This document shows, piece by piece, positions 17,774-26,455 of a stretch of 53,586 nt of DNA. The DNA lies in assembly GCA_902782245.1 (NCBI GenBank), contig CACZMI010000007.1, positions 1-53,586 on the forward strand, read 5' to 3'. The notes beneath the pieces are model-generated. The model searched no databases, was not told the origin of the DNA, and saw only the letters and a list, made by a program, of their open reading frames with translations. Each line of letters begins with the position of its first letter. Position 1 is the stretch's first letter. Made by a program: the position numbers and the translations under genes. This DNA comes from an uncultured Bacteroidales bacterium (lineage in GTDB: Bacteria; Bacteroidota; Bacteroidia; Bacteroidales; Bacteroidaceae).

Positions 17774-20077
17774 ATGATGAAAAGGCTGTTTGTCATAATA
17801 ATGATTCTGCCGTTCCTGCTTGCTGGCTGCCTCAATGGGAACAGGAATGATCGTGTGCGTCATGATGACAAGAAGTATAATGTCCTCTGCCTGTTTGTCT
17901 ATGATTCCGTTTTCAGAAATTACAGGATTTATGAGGAAACGCTTTCCAAGTCCCTTGAAGATAACGGCATTAAGGCTGATATAAGGAATGTCTATTCGTC
18001 CGGACATCTTGATATGGCCCAGTCTGAGGCGTTGGAGGCTTCACTCAAACGACTCAATGATGATAAATGGATTCCGGATGTGGTTTGCTGCATTGATGAC
18101 AGGACTCTCAGCCTCTATCTGAACGGAGAGTACGGGAAATGGCTGCCGCCTGTAGACAGCATACCTATGGTTGCCGCAGGACTGCGCTGCCCGGACTGGT
18201 CCCTTATAAGACGCAGTACCAATATCGCAGTCTGCACGGATCTGCTCAATATTCAGCGTAATATTGAACTTGCGGTACGCATGGCCCATTATACCGCGGT
18301 TCCCGGACAGCCTATGTATTCAAACGTGGTTGTCATCGAACTCGATACTACTGAATATGACAACCGTATCAGAGAAAGGCTGAGAAATGAGTTGAACAGG
18401 CCTCCGTACGTTAATAATATGGATTTTCACATCAAGGATATGCCTCTTGACCAGTTGGCCGAGAAGTATAAGGATTCCATATTCATAAACGTATTCTCCA
18501 ATGCCTCTCCCGAACTCAATGATTATCGCAGTGACGGTGATTATCACAGGCACAGAGTCAAGATTCTTAACAGCCTTACAATGACTCCGTTCCTTACTGT
18601 CAAGAGAGATATTGACAATGAACAGGTTCTCAGTAAGACGTTAAAACCTCAGTTCTCGGCTGTGAGAGACGGTTTCGGTGACGGATCCAGACGCGCCTTG
18701 TGCGGATACTTCGCTTCGTATGAGACGGTTGCAAGGGATCAGGCTGCATATGTGGCACAGATACTCCGTGGAGAATCTGCGGGAAGCCTTCCTATTAAGG
18801 AACACCAGGCTAATTATTATATGTCCTGGAGGGCAATGGAACTCCTGAATCTTAAATATGGCGATTTCTGTAACGATTTCATCATTGTGATGGCTCCATG
18901 GAGGGTACAGCATCCGGTAAGATTCATATTGATGATAATGTTTGACATCCTGCTGTTCATAGGTTTGCTGTATTCCGGACTTCATATGCTTTTCCGCAAG
19001 AGGGATGCCGAGCTGCAGAATGCCCTGGATGAAATAGGCAATGAGCGTATAATGCTTGATATGGCACTCCAGAATGCCGATTGCATAATTATCAGTTCTG
19101 CCGATGACCTTATAGAACTGGAGCCGATGCTGTATCCTGATGATTCGGAAGCCTTTGCAGAACTGCTGGCTTCGCTGGCATCGGGCAAACCTGTATTGAC
19201 CAAGGATTTCCGTCTGACCAAAGATGAGGGTAAGAGTTACAGGTGGTGGCAGTTCAGACCCAACCTGAATATGGCAAAAACAGAAGAGCACCGTCTTGAA
19301 ATGCTTGAATGTCTGTCCGGAATTGTGATCGATATCAATGATGCGGTTGTATATAACGAGTATATGACCGAAGCGGCAATAGTGGCCGAGGAGATTACCA
19401 ACAAGGAGACTTTCCTTATGAATATCAGTCATGAAATCCGCACTCCTCTGAATGCGATACTGGGTTTTGCACAACTTCTCAGTACCGATGACGGCCTTAT
19501 ACAGGGAGAGGAACGGGATGAGATTGTGAAACTGATAAGAGACAATTCCGCATTGCTGGGAGAGATGATAGAGGATATCCTTCAGTTCTCGCGGTTTGAA
19601 AGCGGAAGGGTCGATGTCAATCCCGTGGAGACGGAGATCGCGCCTCTCATGAAAAGCATTTTTGACGAGTGGTACGACAAGAAACCCTCCAACCTGGATT
19701 TCGTATTCGAACCGGGACGTGACCATGTGTTTGCGCTTATCGACCCAATAAGGGTACAGGCTGTTATGGGACAATACATCAAGAACGCCTTCAAGTTTAC
19801 GGAGAAGGGTACGGTTTGGCTGGGGTGGCATTACAATATCAGCGATGAGAGCGTCAGGCTTTCTGTAGATGATACAGGCTGCGGAATCGAGAGTCGCAGG
19901 CTGAATAAGGTCTTCAATATTTTCTGGAAGGATGATATGTTCAAAACCGGTGTGGGTCTGGGACTTACCATTGCCAAAATGATTACCGAGAAAATGGATG
20001 GAACGGTGGGCGTTGAGAGTAAACCGGGAATTGGCAGTTGCTTCCATTCCACTTTCAAGGCTTATATCAAAAACTGA
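17774..20077 (+). CDS. Sensor histidine kinase with periplasmic binding-like sensor (second paralog)
   Basis: A 767 aa paralog of the preceding kinase with the same architecture: an N-terminal hydrophobic segment ending in a strong lipobox (LLAGC, C19), a periplasmic binding-like region (~35-375) and a TM helix at ~382-407. A PAS-like region follows, then HisKA with H553 (ISHEIRTPLN), N box (KNAFKFT), G1 (DDTGCGI) and G2 (GVGLGLTIAKM). All catalytic boxes are intact and there is no receiver domain. The shared CGYF/ILRG/YYMSW block starts at ~309. Sequence divergence in the sensor suggests a different or cooperating ligand. The spacing of two bases before and four after implies a single transcript. 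Confidence 0.88.
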   Translation: MMKRLFVIIMILPFLLAGCLNGNRNDRVRHDDKKYNVLCLFVYDSVFRNYRIYEETLSKSLEDNGIKADIRNVYSSGHLDMAQSEALEASLKRLNDDKWIPDVVCCIDDRTLSLYLNGEYGKWLPPVDSIPMVAAGLRCPDWSLIRRSTNIAVCTDLLNIQRNIELAVRMAHYTAVPGQPMYSNVVVIELDTTEYDNRIRERLRNELNRPPYVNNMDFHIKDMPLDQLAEKYKDSIFINVFSNASPELNDYRSDGDYHRHRVKILNSLTMTPFLTVKRDIDNEQVLSKTLKPQFSAVRDGFGDGSRRALCGYFASYETVARDQAAYVAQILRGESAGSLPIKEHQANYYMSWRAMELLNLKYGDFCNDFIIVMAPWRVQHPVRFILMIMFDILLFIGLLYSGLHMLFRKRDAELQNALDEIGNERIMLDMALQNADCIIISSADDLIELEPMLYPDDSEAFAELLASLASGKPVLTKDFRLTKDEGKSYRWWQFRPNLNMAKTEEHRLEMLECLSGIVIDINDAVVYNEYMTEAAIVAEEITNKETFLMNISHEIRTPLNAILGFAQLLSTDDGLIQGEERDEIVKLIRDNSALLGEMIEDILQFSRFESGRVDVNPVETEIAPLMKSIFDEWYDKKPSNLDFVFEPGRDHVFALIDPIRVQAVMGQYIKNAFKFTEKGTVWLGWHYNISDESVRLSVDDTGCGIESRRLNKVFNIFWKDDMFKTGVGLGLTIAKMITEKMDGTVGVESKPGIGSCFHSTFKAYIKN

Positions 20078-20081
20078 CGGT

Positions 20082-21401
20082 ATGAACTGTTTGGTCAGAC
20101 GATTGTTGCTGCTGCTTTTGGTGAGCGTCCCGTTCATTAATTCTCCCGGACAGATAAGAAACCGTCTCGGAGTAGGCAATGAACTGTATCTGAAGTATGC
20201 CGGCGGGCGTATCAGACAGTTTGAAGAATCCAACATACAGTTGGCAGATTCCATTTACCGCTACGGACAGCATAAGAGCGATTCCCGAATCCGGATGCTG
20301 GCCCTGTCGCTGGAACTGCCGCCCAGATTCATCCGGAACGATACAGTGCGTGTCAGGGAGATAGTGGCGGAACTCAAGTCCATGTCGGATTACAACCAGC
20401 CTATGAGGGAGTTTTACTTCCTTACCATGCATGATTACTGTAATATGCTGATTATGTCTGGAAATATATCGGACGCTATGCTCGAGGCGCGCGCCATGTC
20501 CTCTTTCGCCGCACGGGCAGGAAGCAACCTGGGGCAGATGTATTCGCATAGGGTGATCGGACTCATACAGTCATTCCGCTCCAATTCGGAACTGGCCGTT
20601 GCCAATTTCAGTAAAGCGGCTGAATACTGCAAGCTTGCAAAGGAGGAACAGGAGTTGCCTGTTATTTATAACCTTATAGCCCGCGAACTGATAAGGATGG
20701 GCCGTTTTGACGAGGTCGAAAAGTATTGTTCCATGGCCGAGGAATTCCAGGATTTCTATCCTTCACTAAGGGTCAAGACACTGATGACTAAGGTATATCT
20801 GTATGACGCCCAGGGACAGAAAGAGGACCTTGACAGTGTGTACTCTGAGTTGGTACATACTCCGTTGTATTACTCGCAGACAGATCGCGATACCAGACTT
20901 ATGATAGAGATATGCTGGCTTCGCTCTCAGGGACTGCTCCGTGAAGCCCTGATTAAATCCGATTCTCTTGCCACCGACAAGGAGCGTTTCGGCCAGAAAA
21001 GCCTCTTATTTGTGATGGACAATGACTATTATAATGCATATGACCAGCTGAACAGCCTTATGAATACCAAGGATTCCATATACATAGCAGTACAGAATGA
21101 GGATATGGCTATCCTGGATGCAGAGCTGAACAATGCCCGTCTAAGACTGGAGGCCGAACGTCTCAAGTCTCAGCAGGAGATGTCCATCATGTTCGGATTC
21201 CTGATGCTGTTCGCATTGGTTACGGTCGCAATTCAGTTCTCGCAGTGGAGTCTTAACAAGAGTCTGGATGATTTGCGTGAAAGGAACCGCCGTGAACTGG
21301 AGGCACGCAATGCATATCGTAAGGCAATGGAATCCAAGGAGATTGAGAATGAGATGAAAATAAAGGTGTTACAGAACAGGCAAAATATTGATCTGATATG
21401 A
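20082..21401 (+). CDS. TPR-like periplasmic protein with C-terminal TM and coiled coil
   Basis: 439 aa counted from the ATG at 20082, four bases after the kinase stop; this start gives a clean signal peptide (LLLLLLVSVPFINSPGQ), whereas the longer frame would overlap the kinase. Residues ~30-365 are helical repeats resembling tetratricopeptide repeats. A TM helix lies near the C-terminus (IMFGFLMLFALVTVAI), followed by a charged coiled coil of ~45 residues. This looks like the sensory half of Bacteroidota TPR-TM-kinase or TPR-TM-LuxR regulators with the output domain missing. Its position suggests an accessory of the kinases. Function not recognised. Confidence 0.78.
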   Translation: MNCLVRRLLLLLLVSVPFINSPGQIRNRLGVGNELYLKYAGGRIRQFEESNIQLADSIYRYGQHKSDSRIRMLALSLELPPRFIRNDTVRVREIVAELKSMSDYNQPMREFYFLTMHDYCNMLIMSGNISDAMLEARAMSSFAARAGSNLGQMYSHRVIGLIQSFRSNSELAVANFSKAAEYCKLAKEEQELPVIYNLIARELIRMGRFDEVEKYCSMAEEFQDFYPSLRVKTLMTKVYLYDAQGQKEDLDSVYSELVHTPLYYSQTDRDTRLMIEICWLRSQGLLREALIKSDSLATDKERFGQKSLLFVMDNDYYNAYDQLNSLMNTKDSIYIAVQNEDMAILDAELNNARLRLEAERLKSQQEMSIMFGFLMLFALVTVAIQFSQWSLNKSLDDLRERNRRELEARNAYRKAMESKEIENEMKIKVLQNRQNIDLI

Positions 21402-21826
21402 AAACAGGAGGTTGGAAAGGCTTCGTTATAAAAAACCGTTATCTGGTTTTTGCCGTATTGTGCTTTCTTGTCGGCGGAGTGCTGGCAATGATGTCCCTTA
21501 TTCAGAAGGTATCTCTGTTCCTCGGCGTGGGGGGAATAGTGATCCTTACGGGTGCTATGTTCTATTTCTGCCTTAAACTGGTTACGGAAAGGTCATATCG
21601 GGATTATTACGAGGACAGTTACAGGATAGAACATGAAACCATTGAGGAGGAGATAAAGAAATCGGTCACATATCATCGGTATCAGGAGGCGGTGCTCAAC
21701 AGATATGAGTCAGCCTGCCGTGATATCGGCATGAGCAAAGAACAGAGCGAGTGGCTCCTTATGTTGCTTATGGATGAGAAGAAGAAAGCCGATCTGGAAA
21801 TGAAGGAGAAGGGAATTCACATCTGA
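21398..21826 (+). CDS. Two-TM membrane protein with cytoplasmic helical tail
   Basis: 142 aa; start overlaps the preceding stop (ATGA), so translation is probably coupled. Two hydrophobic segments (~residues 16-38 and ~43-66) are followed by a charged helical tail (~70-142) rich in E, K and Y. I do not recognise a family. The last base abuts the stop codon of the convergent response regulator. It may form a complex with the TPR protein, whose C-terminal coil would also lie in the cytoplasm. Confidence 0.72.
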   Translation: MKTGGWKGFVIKNRYLVFAVLCFLVGGVLAMMSLIQKVSLFLGVGGIVILTGAMFYFCLKLVTERSYRDYYEDSYRIEHETIEEEIKKSVTYHRYQEAVLNRYESACRDIGMSKEQSEWLLMLLMDEKKKADLEMKEKGIHI

Positions 21827-22246
21827 TTATTTCCCTGCTAGTTCAACCAGCTGAAGCTGGGTGATTACACAGCTTGTCAGCTTTTCCAGTATTATGGGCT
21901 TTGTAATGAAATCGTTTGCACCGAGATTGAATCCCTTCACGATATCTTCATTTGAATTCAGGGCCGACAGGATGACAATCCGCAAATCCTTTGTCTCAGG
22001 GTCCTCTCTAAGCCTTCTCAGAACTTCATAACCGTCTATTTCGGGCATCATAAGGTCCAGAAGGACCAGGCTCGGCTTTTTCTTTGCAATGAAATCCAGA
22101 GCCTCCCTGCCGTTTGCGGCGGTGCTTATTGATATGTTCAGACGTGACAGGATTTTGCTTATCAGCAACAGATTCATGGGTATATCGTCAACTGCCAGCA
22201 CGGTATGCTTGGACAGATCAATATTCTTGATGTCGGTAGGTGTCAT
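21827..22246 (-). CDS. Single-domain response regulator (CheY-like receiver)
   Basis: 139 aa receiver domain without an output domain. Acidic pair D20/D21, phosphoacceptor D64 (LVLLDLMMPE), S94 (VILSA) and K116 (ITKP) are all present, so it should be phosphorylated. The start is taken at the ATG at 22246. A longer frame begins with TTG at 22273, but that codon lies inside the -7 element. It may receive phosphate from one of the two kinases across the convergent junction, which lack receivers of their own. Confidence 0.9.
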   Translation of the reverse strand: MTPTDIKNIDLSKHTVLAVDDIPMNLLLISKILSRLNISISTAANGREALDFIAKKKPSLVLLDLMMPEIDGYEVLRRLREDPETKDLRIVILSALNSNEDIVKGFNLGANDFITKPIILEKLTSCVITQLQLVELAGK

Positions 22247-22270
22247 ATTATAGTCCTTTGTTATTTTGGG

Positions 22271-22302
22271 CAAATATAATCAAGAATTTGAAATAAATCA
22301 AA
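22271..22302 (-). promoter_or_regulatory. Promoter of the first receiver gene
   Basis: On the minus strand TTTG (22302-22299), a 20-base spacer and TATATTTG (22278-22271). The -33 box overlaps the last codons of the upstream receiver gene, so this receiver can be transcribed independently of the fimbrillin-AraC operon. Confidence 0.75.
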
Positions 22303-22690
22303 TCCTGTCCAGTTCAGATGTGACGCTGGAGAGCAGAATGTCCATAATGACGGGCTTTTTTATAAATCCCGATGCTCCAAGGCTCATGGACTGTTCTATA
22401 TCCTCCGGCGATGTGTATGCCGAAACCATAATGACCGGAATATCCTTAAGCTCGGGGCTGTTCTTCATTTCCTTCAATACATCCAACCCGTTCATTACAG
22501 GCATCTGTATGTCCAGCAGCACCAGTTCCGGCTTGAGTTTTCTGACCGTTTCCAAAGCCTGTCTGCCGTCTACTGCCGTGAGTATCTGCACATTGATTCT
22601 TGCCAACATTGTCTTGAGAAGGATAATGTTGACCGGTATGTCATCAACGATGAGAACCGTGTACTTGGAATAGTCTTTAGGATTGTCCAT
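22298..22690 (-). CDS. Single-domain response regulator (CheY-like receiver)
   Basis: 130 aa receiver domain with D16/D17, phosphoacceptor D60 (LVLLDIQMPV), S90 (IMVSA) and K112 (KKP). There is no output domain. It is clearly paralogous to the adjacent receiver (VDDIP, PEDI-like and FI.KP motifs shared). It starts 22 bases after the AraC-type gene on the same strand and probably shares its transcript. Candidate phosphorelay partner of the opposite-strand kinases. Confidence 0.9.
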   Translation of the reverse strand: MDNPKDYSKYTVLIVDDIPVNIILLKTMLARINVQILTAVDGRQALETVRKLKPELVLLDIQMPVMNGLDVLKEMKNSPELKDIPVIMVSAYTSPEDIEQSMSLGASGFIKKPVIMDILLSSVTSELDRI

Positions 22691-22712
22691 AATATGCTAA
22701 CGCCTTATTTGT

Positions 22713-23861
22713 CTATGATTTCGTGGCCAACCATTTTTTGGGGGTCACGCCTGTTATTTTCTTGAATACGTTGTTGAATGCCGATGCATTCGGAAAACCG
22801 CATGCCGCAGCCAGGTCTGATTGCCGGGCGTCCCTGTGATGCAGCAGATACTGTTCGGCATAGTCAATTCTCAGAGTGTTGATATAGTCCGAGAAACTCA
22901 TGTTGTATGTGTTGTTGACCAGTCTGGATATGTATGTCCTGTTGGTTTCCAGCATGGCGGCTATATCGGAAATCCTGATGCCTTGTTTCAGGAACAGTTG
23001 TTCTGTCACTATCAGATCCTCGAATCTGATTCGCAGGCTGTCCTCATCGGCCATCATCTGACTGTTGTCATCGGCCGGTTTTCCGGAAGCAGGGGCGGAA
23101 TCCGTTGCCTTATTGAGGCCTTCATTCCTGTTGTTTGTGCTGATGTCATTCAGCAGAACCTTGAATGAGTAGTTGTCCGAAGAACGGAACAGGTCGTAGT
23201 ATGATGTATAATAGATAGCTATGGAGAGGATTATCCATATCAGCGGTGTCAGGATGCGGAGCAGGGATGCGTCAATCGGTATTGCGGCATCCTGCAGTAT
23301 AAACATTACTGACAATGCCAGGCAATTGAATAACTGAGCGTTGGGGTTCTTCCGGCTCTCTCTGATTACTGTTGCGGTGAGCAGCAGGAACTGAATGGCA
23401 AGCACGGTGTCATAAATCCATACGGTGCATAACTGTATCAGATGTCCTTCTTTTCCGGATCCTGCAGCAGTGAATGCCGGATAGTCCCTTATGCAACTTA
23501 TGAAACCTTCTGGGCCGATGAGCATGATCAGGATGATTTGGGCAAAAATCAGTGCCACCGGAACTGCAAGCCACGCCTGTACAGAGCTGTTACGTGATAA
23601 GGCGGGTGTCTGAACCCGGATATATGCCAGTATTGACGGTATTGTGATGACTGCAAAGAACTGTTTGGACAGGTAAATGGACACTGCTGCAATGCCATTG
23701 CCGCAAACCCTCCACACATCAGGCACTGTAGCCAGGGCCATAACCGCCAATAACAGCTCAAGAGTCTTGGACTCTTCGTCCGCTTTGCGGATAAGGGGGG
23801 TCAGGACCAGCCAGAAAAGGCAAGTTATACAGGGTAGGAATGACAGCGCGGCAGTAAGCAT
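22713..23861 (-). CDS. Membrane-anchored AraC-family transcription regulator
   Basis: 382 aa. The N-terminal ~220 residues contain about six to seven hydrophobic helices and no recognised ligand domain. After a polar linker, the C-terminal ~100 residues form two AraC-type helix-turn-helix motifs (IRISDIAAMLETNRTYISRL, then SDLAAACGFPNASAFNNVF and GVTPKKW). It should bind DNA while anchored in the inner membrane. It follows the fimbrillin gene by 16 bases and precedes the two receivers, so all four may form an operon. A role in controlling the fimbrillin or the kinase operon is inference. Confidence 0.85.
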   Translation of the reverse strand: MLTAALSFLPCITCLFWLVLTPLIRKADEESKTLELLLAVMALATVPDVWRVCGNGIAAVSIYLSKQFFAVITIPSILAYIRVQTPALSRNSSVQAWLAVPVALIFAQIILIMLIGPEGFISCIRDYPAFTAAGSGKEGHLIQLCTVWIYDTVLAIQFLLLTATVIRESRKNPNAQLFNCLALSVMFILQDAAIPIDASLLRILTPLIWIILSIAIYYTSYYDLFRSSDNYSFKVLLNDISTNNRNEGLNKATDSAPASGKPADDNSQMMADEDSLRIRFEDLIVTEQLFLKQGIRISDIAAMLETNRTYISRLVNNTYNMSFSDYINTLRIDYAEQYLLHHRDARQSDLAAACGFPNASAFNNVFKKITGVTPKKWLATKS

Positions 23862-23877
23862 CTTGGTCGGTTCTTAA

Positions 23878-24996
23878 TCAGAAGAAATCATTATCCTCAT
23901 ATATCTTGTTCTCTCCCCACACGCTGTTTATGTCAACTCCGTAGTTGTGCTCCCAGTCGGAAACTGATGCGGTGAATTCAATGGGTTGATACAGTGTACC
24001 CAGATCAAGACCCAGATGGAATGTGTATTGTTTGCCGCATATGCAACTGTTTCCGTTAAGGACTCCGTACAAGGGGAATTTCTGTACCTGGTTCTTGAGT
24101 TCCTTGTACTTGTGTCCGTCGTATTCGAATTCATCAACGTCAAATACCACCTCTATATATTGCTTTCCCATCTTGATGTCTTCGGGAACGGCATAAAAAC
24201 GGCTGCTGAGCTTCCTGTCCGAAACAAGATTGTCAAAACCTACAAACATTTCATTTTCAGCACCGCAACCGACTCGGGCGTTTCCTTCAAATACTCCTAT
24301 CTCCGGGCAAACGGTTTTCTGAATCCACATTCCATTGTTGTTGCCGATGGAGTCCAGATAGAATCCTTCCGTGGCAAAGTTGTGCGCGGAGAGTTTCCTG
24401 AGTCTGATGTGCCCTTGTAACTGAGGGTCAAATGTGATGTCACATATCCTGAACCCGATATCATTGGTTATGTGGCGGAATACCAGAGGAATTATGTCCA
24501 GATATGACAAACGGTGCTGGACGCTGTTTGATACGAGAGGACCCGCTTTGGTCTCTTCTGCGTGGTATGGTATCACATAAGCCCTGTTCCCGTTCATGAA
24601 TTCGGTCTCGTCTACATAAGGATAGTAGGCGCTCAGCATTATGTTTTCTGTACTGTGCCAGTTCCTGGAGTCAAATGTTGCCGACCTGATTCCGGCGGTC
24701 TCAAATACCCGCTGGTTGTTTATCAGTACCTCATAGGTCTGCGGATCCACGCCCATAAGTCCGAAAGGCTTGCTCGGGTCAAGCTTTGCGTCCTTGTCTG
24801 TTTCGGTTACTATATTGCCGTATCCTCCGTCTGACCTTGTGCTTATCTTTCCGTCTCTTGTGATAGCGATGTCAAAACTTACATCCTTGCTTTTTTCGAA
24901 TCCGTCAAATGACTGGAATTCATCATTTGCAGTGCAAGAAAAGATTGTGAAAACAACAATCGGTAAAAATGCCTTGGTTAAGAAAGCCCTTTTCAT
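23878..24996 (-). CDS. Fimbrillin-family lipoprotein
   Basis: 373 aa from the ATG at 24996; an in-frame ATG at 25011 would give only ~3 leader bases after the predicted transcription start, so the second ATG is preferred. The signal peptide ends in a lipobox (IFSC), followed by a beta-rich protein resembling fimbrillin-like (Mfa/FimA-type) surface proteins of Bacteroidales. Features seen are ITRDGKISTRSDGG near the N-terminus, YYPY, and a late WEHNYGVDINSVW block. No usher or minor-pilin genes are nearby, so it may be a surface lipoprotein rather than a polymerised pilus. It is the first gene of an operon with regulatory genes, which is unusual for a pilin. Confidence 0.72.
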   Translation of the reverse strand: MKRAFLTKAFLPIVVFTIFSCTANDEFQSFDGFEKSKDVSFDIAITRDGKISTRSDGGYGNIVTETDKDAKLDPSKPFGLMGVDPQTYEVLINNQRVFETAGIRSATFDSRNWHSTENIMLSAYYPYVDETEFMNGNRAYVIPYHAEETKAGPLVSNSVQHRLSYLDIIPLVFRHITNDIGFRICDITFDPQLQGHIRLRKLSAHNFATEGFYLDSIGNNNGMWIQKTVCPEIGVFEGNARVGCGAENEMFVGFDNLVSDRKLSSRFYAVPEDIKMGKQYIEVVFDVDEFEYDGHKYKELKNQVQKFPLYGVLNGNSCICGKQYTFHLGLDLGTLYQPIEFTASVSDWEHNYGVDINSVWGENKIYEDNDFF

Positions 24997-25019
24997 ATTG
25001 TTTAATTGCATATGCGTTG

Positions 25020-25050
25020 CAAATATATAAATAATTTACGATTCCGCAAA
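25020..25050 (-). promoter_or_regulatory. Promoter of the fimbrillin-AraC-receiver operon
   Basis: On the minus strand, TTTG (25050-25047), 19-base spacer, TATATTTG (25027-25020): an exact match to the Bacteroidota consensus. Confidence 0.8.
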
Positions 25051-25091
25051 ACAAATTGCAAAATTGTAAAAGATTGTATTTGTTAAAAGCA

Positions 25092-25118
25092 TAAGCCCGA
25101 CCAATGTGGCCGGGCTTA
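25092..25118 (-). terminator. Terminator of the pyrB-pyrI-glyA transcript
   Basis: Inverted repeat TAAGCCCG (25092-25099) / CGGGCTTA (25111-25118) followed, on the minus strand, by ATGCTTTT. It lies 30 bases after the glyA stop. The T tract is short. Confidence 0.7.
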
Positions 25119-25149
25119 TATTGTGTCGCTGAAAAGGTTTCAGCCTGTT

Positions 25150-26430
25150 TTAATAAGCAAACATGGGGTAATCCTTCATGATGCTGTTTACACGGGCACG
25201 TACCTTTGCGATTACGGCCTCGTTCTCCGGATCATTCAGAACTTCCTCAATCATCTCTGCGATGGTAACCATCAGATCCTCCTTGGCACCGCGAGTCGTG
25301 ATTGCGGGAGTACCGAATCTGAGTCCTGATGTCTGGAATGCGCTGCGTGAGTCAAAAGGAACCATGTTCTTGTTGGCAGTGATATCGGCTGCAACCAATG
25401 CCTTCTCTGCAACCTTACCTGTCAGGTCGGGGTACTTTGAACGCAGGTCAACCAGCATGCTGTGGTTGTCTGTACCGCCTGATACGATGGTGAATCCGCG
25501 CTTTGTCAGCTCTTCGGCCAGCTTCTTGGCGTTTTTCTGAACCTGGATCTGATACTCCTTGAACTCGGGCTGCAGGGCCTCGCCGAATGCAACTGCCTTT
25601 GCGGCGATCACATGCTCCAGAGGACCTCCCTGAGTTCCGGGGAATACGGCAGAGTCAATGAGCTGAGACATCATCTTGGTCTCGCCCTTGGGAGTCTTGC
25701 GGCCACGGGGATCCTCAAAGTCCTTACCCAGCAGGATGATACCGCCGCGGGGTCCGCGCAGTGTCTTGTGGGTTGTTGAGGTTACGATGTGGGCGTACTT
25801 TACAGGGTTCTCAAGCAGACCGGCTGCTATCAGACCTGCAGGATGTGCCATATCAATCATCAGAAGAGCACCTACCTCATCGGCGATCTTGCGCATACGG
25901 GCGTAATCCCACTCGCGTGAGTAGGCAGAGCCGCCACCGATGATCAGCTTGGGCTTGACTTCAAGTGCCAGCTGCTCCATCTTGTCGTAATCCACGCGAC
26001 CGGTTTCGGGATTCAGGTCATAACCTACAGCGTGGTACAGGATACCTGATGAGTTTACTGCAGATCCGTGTGACAGGTGACCGCCATGTGCCAGGTTAAG
26101 ACCCATGAATGTTTCACCCGGCATAAGAACGGCCTGAAGCACTGCTGCATTTGCCTGGGCACCGGAGTGGGGCTGTACGTTTGCATACTCGGCTCCGAAC
26201 AGCTTCTTGATGCGTGCAATTGCAAGACTTTCAGCTTCATCAACTACCTCGCAACCTCCGTAATAACGCTTGCCGGGATAACCTTCGGCATACTTGTTTG
26301 TCAGGCATGAACCCATAGCCTGCATAACCTGGTCGCTGACAAAGTTCTCTGAAGCAATCAGCTCAATGCCTTTTGCCTGGCGCTGGTGCTCGCGCTCAAT
26401 GATGTCAAAAATCTCTTGATCTCTTTTCAT
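25150..26430 (-). CDS. glyA: Serine hydroxymethyltransferase
   Basis: PLP enzyme that interconverts serine and glycine while charging tetrahydrofolate with a one-carbon unit, cytoplasmic. 426 aa, full length. The PLP-binding lysine is K222 in the motif [13 protein letters not shown]. Other family blocks are ELIASENF (~22), [10 protein letters not shown] (~50) and [13 protein letters not shown]-type residues around 110. It is last in the pyrB-pyrI-OMP-glyA string, 25 bases after the preceding gene. One-carbon supply for nucleotide synthesis makes the grouping with pyrBI sensible. Confidence 0.97.
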   Translation of the reverse strand: MKRDQEIFDIIEREHQRQAKGIELIASENFVSDQVMQAMGSCLTNKYAEGYPGKRYYGGCEVVDEAESLAIARIKKLFGAEYANVQPHSGAQANAAVLQAVLMPGETFMGLNLAHGGHLSHGSAVNSSGILYHAVGYDLNPETGRVDYDKMEQLALEVKPKLIIGGGSAYSREWDYARMRKIADEVGALLMIDMAHPAGLIAAGLLENPVKYAHIVTSTTHKTLRGPRGGIILLGKDFEDPRGRKTPKGETKMMSQLIDSAVFPGTQGGPLEHVIAAKAVAFGEALQPEFKEYQIQVQKNAKKLAEELTKRGFTIVSGGTDNHSMLVDLRSKYPDLTGKVAEKALVAADITANKNMVPFDSRSAFQTSGLRFGTPAITTRGAKEDLMVTIAEMIEEVLNDPENEAVIAKVRARVNSIMKDYPMFAY

Positions 26431-26455
26431 TTTTATTATAGTGTTGGTTTCTTGT

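Noticed and set aside
18641-20254. A 537-codon open frame on the minus strand opposite the second kinase and TPR gene
   Set aside because: No recognisable domain, and low-complexity residue use typical of a reverse-frame shadow. The plus-strand genes have clear domain structure over the same bases.
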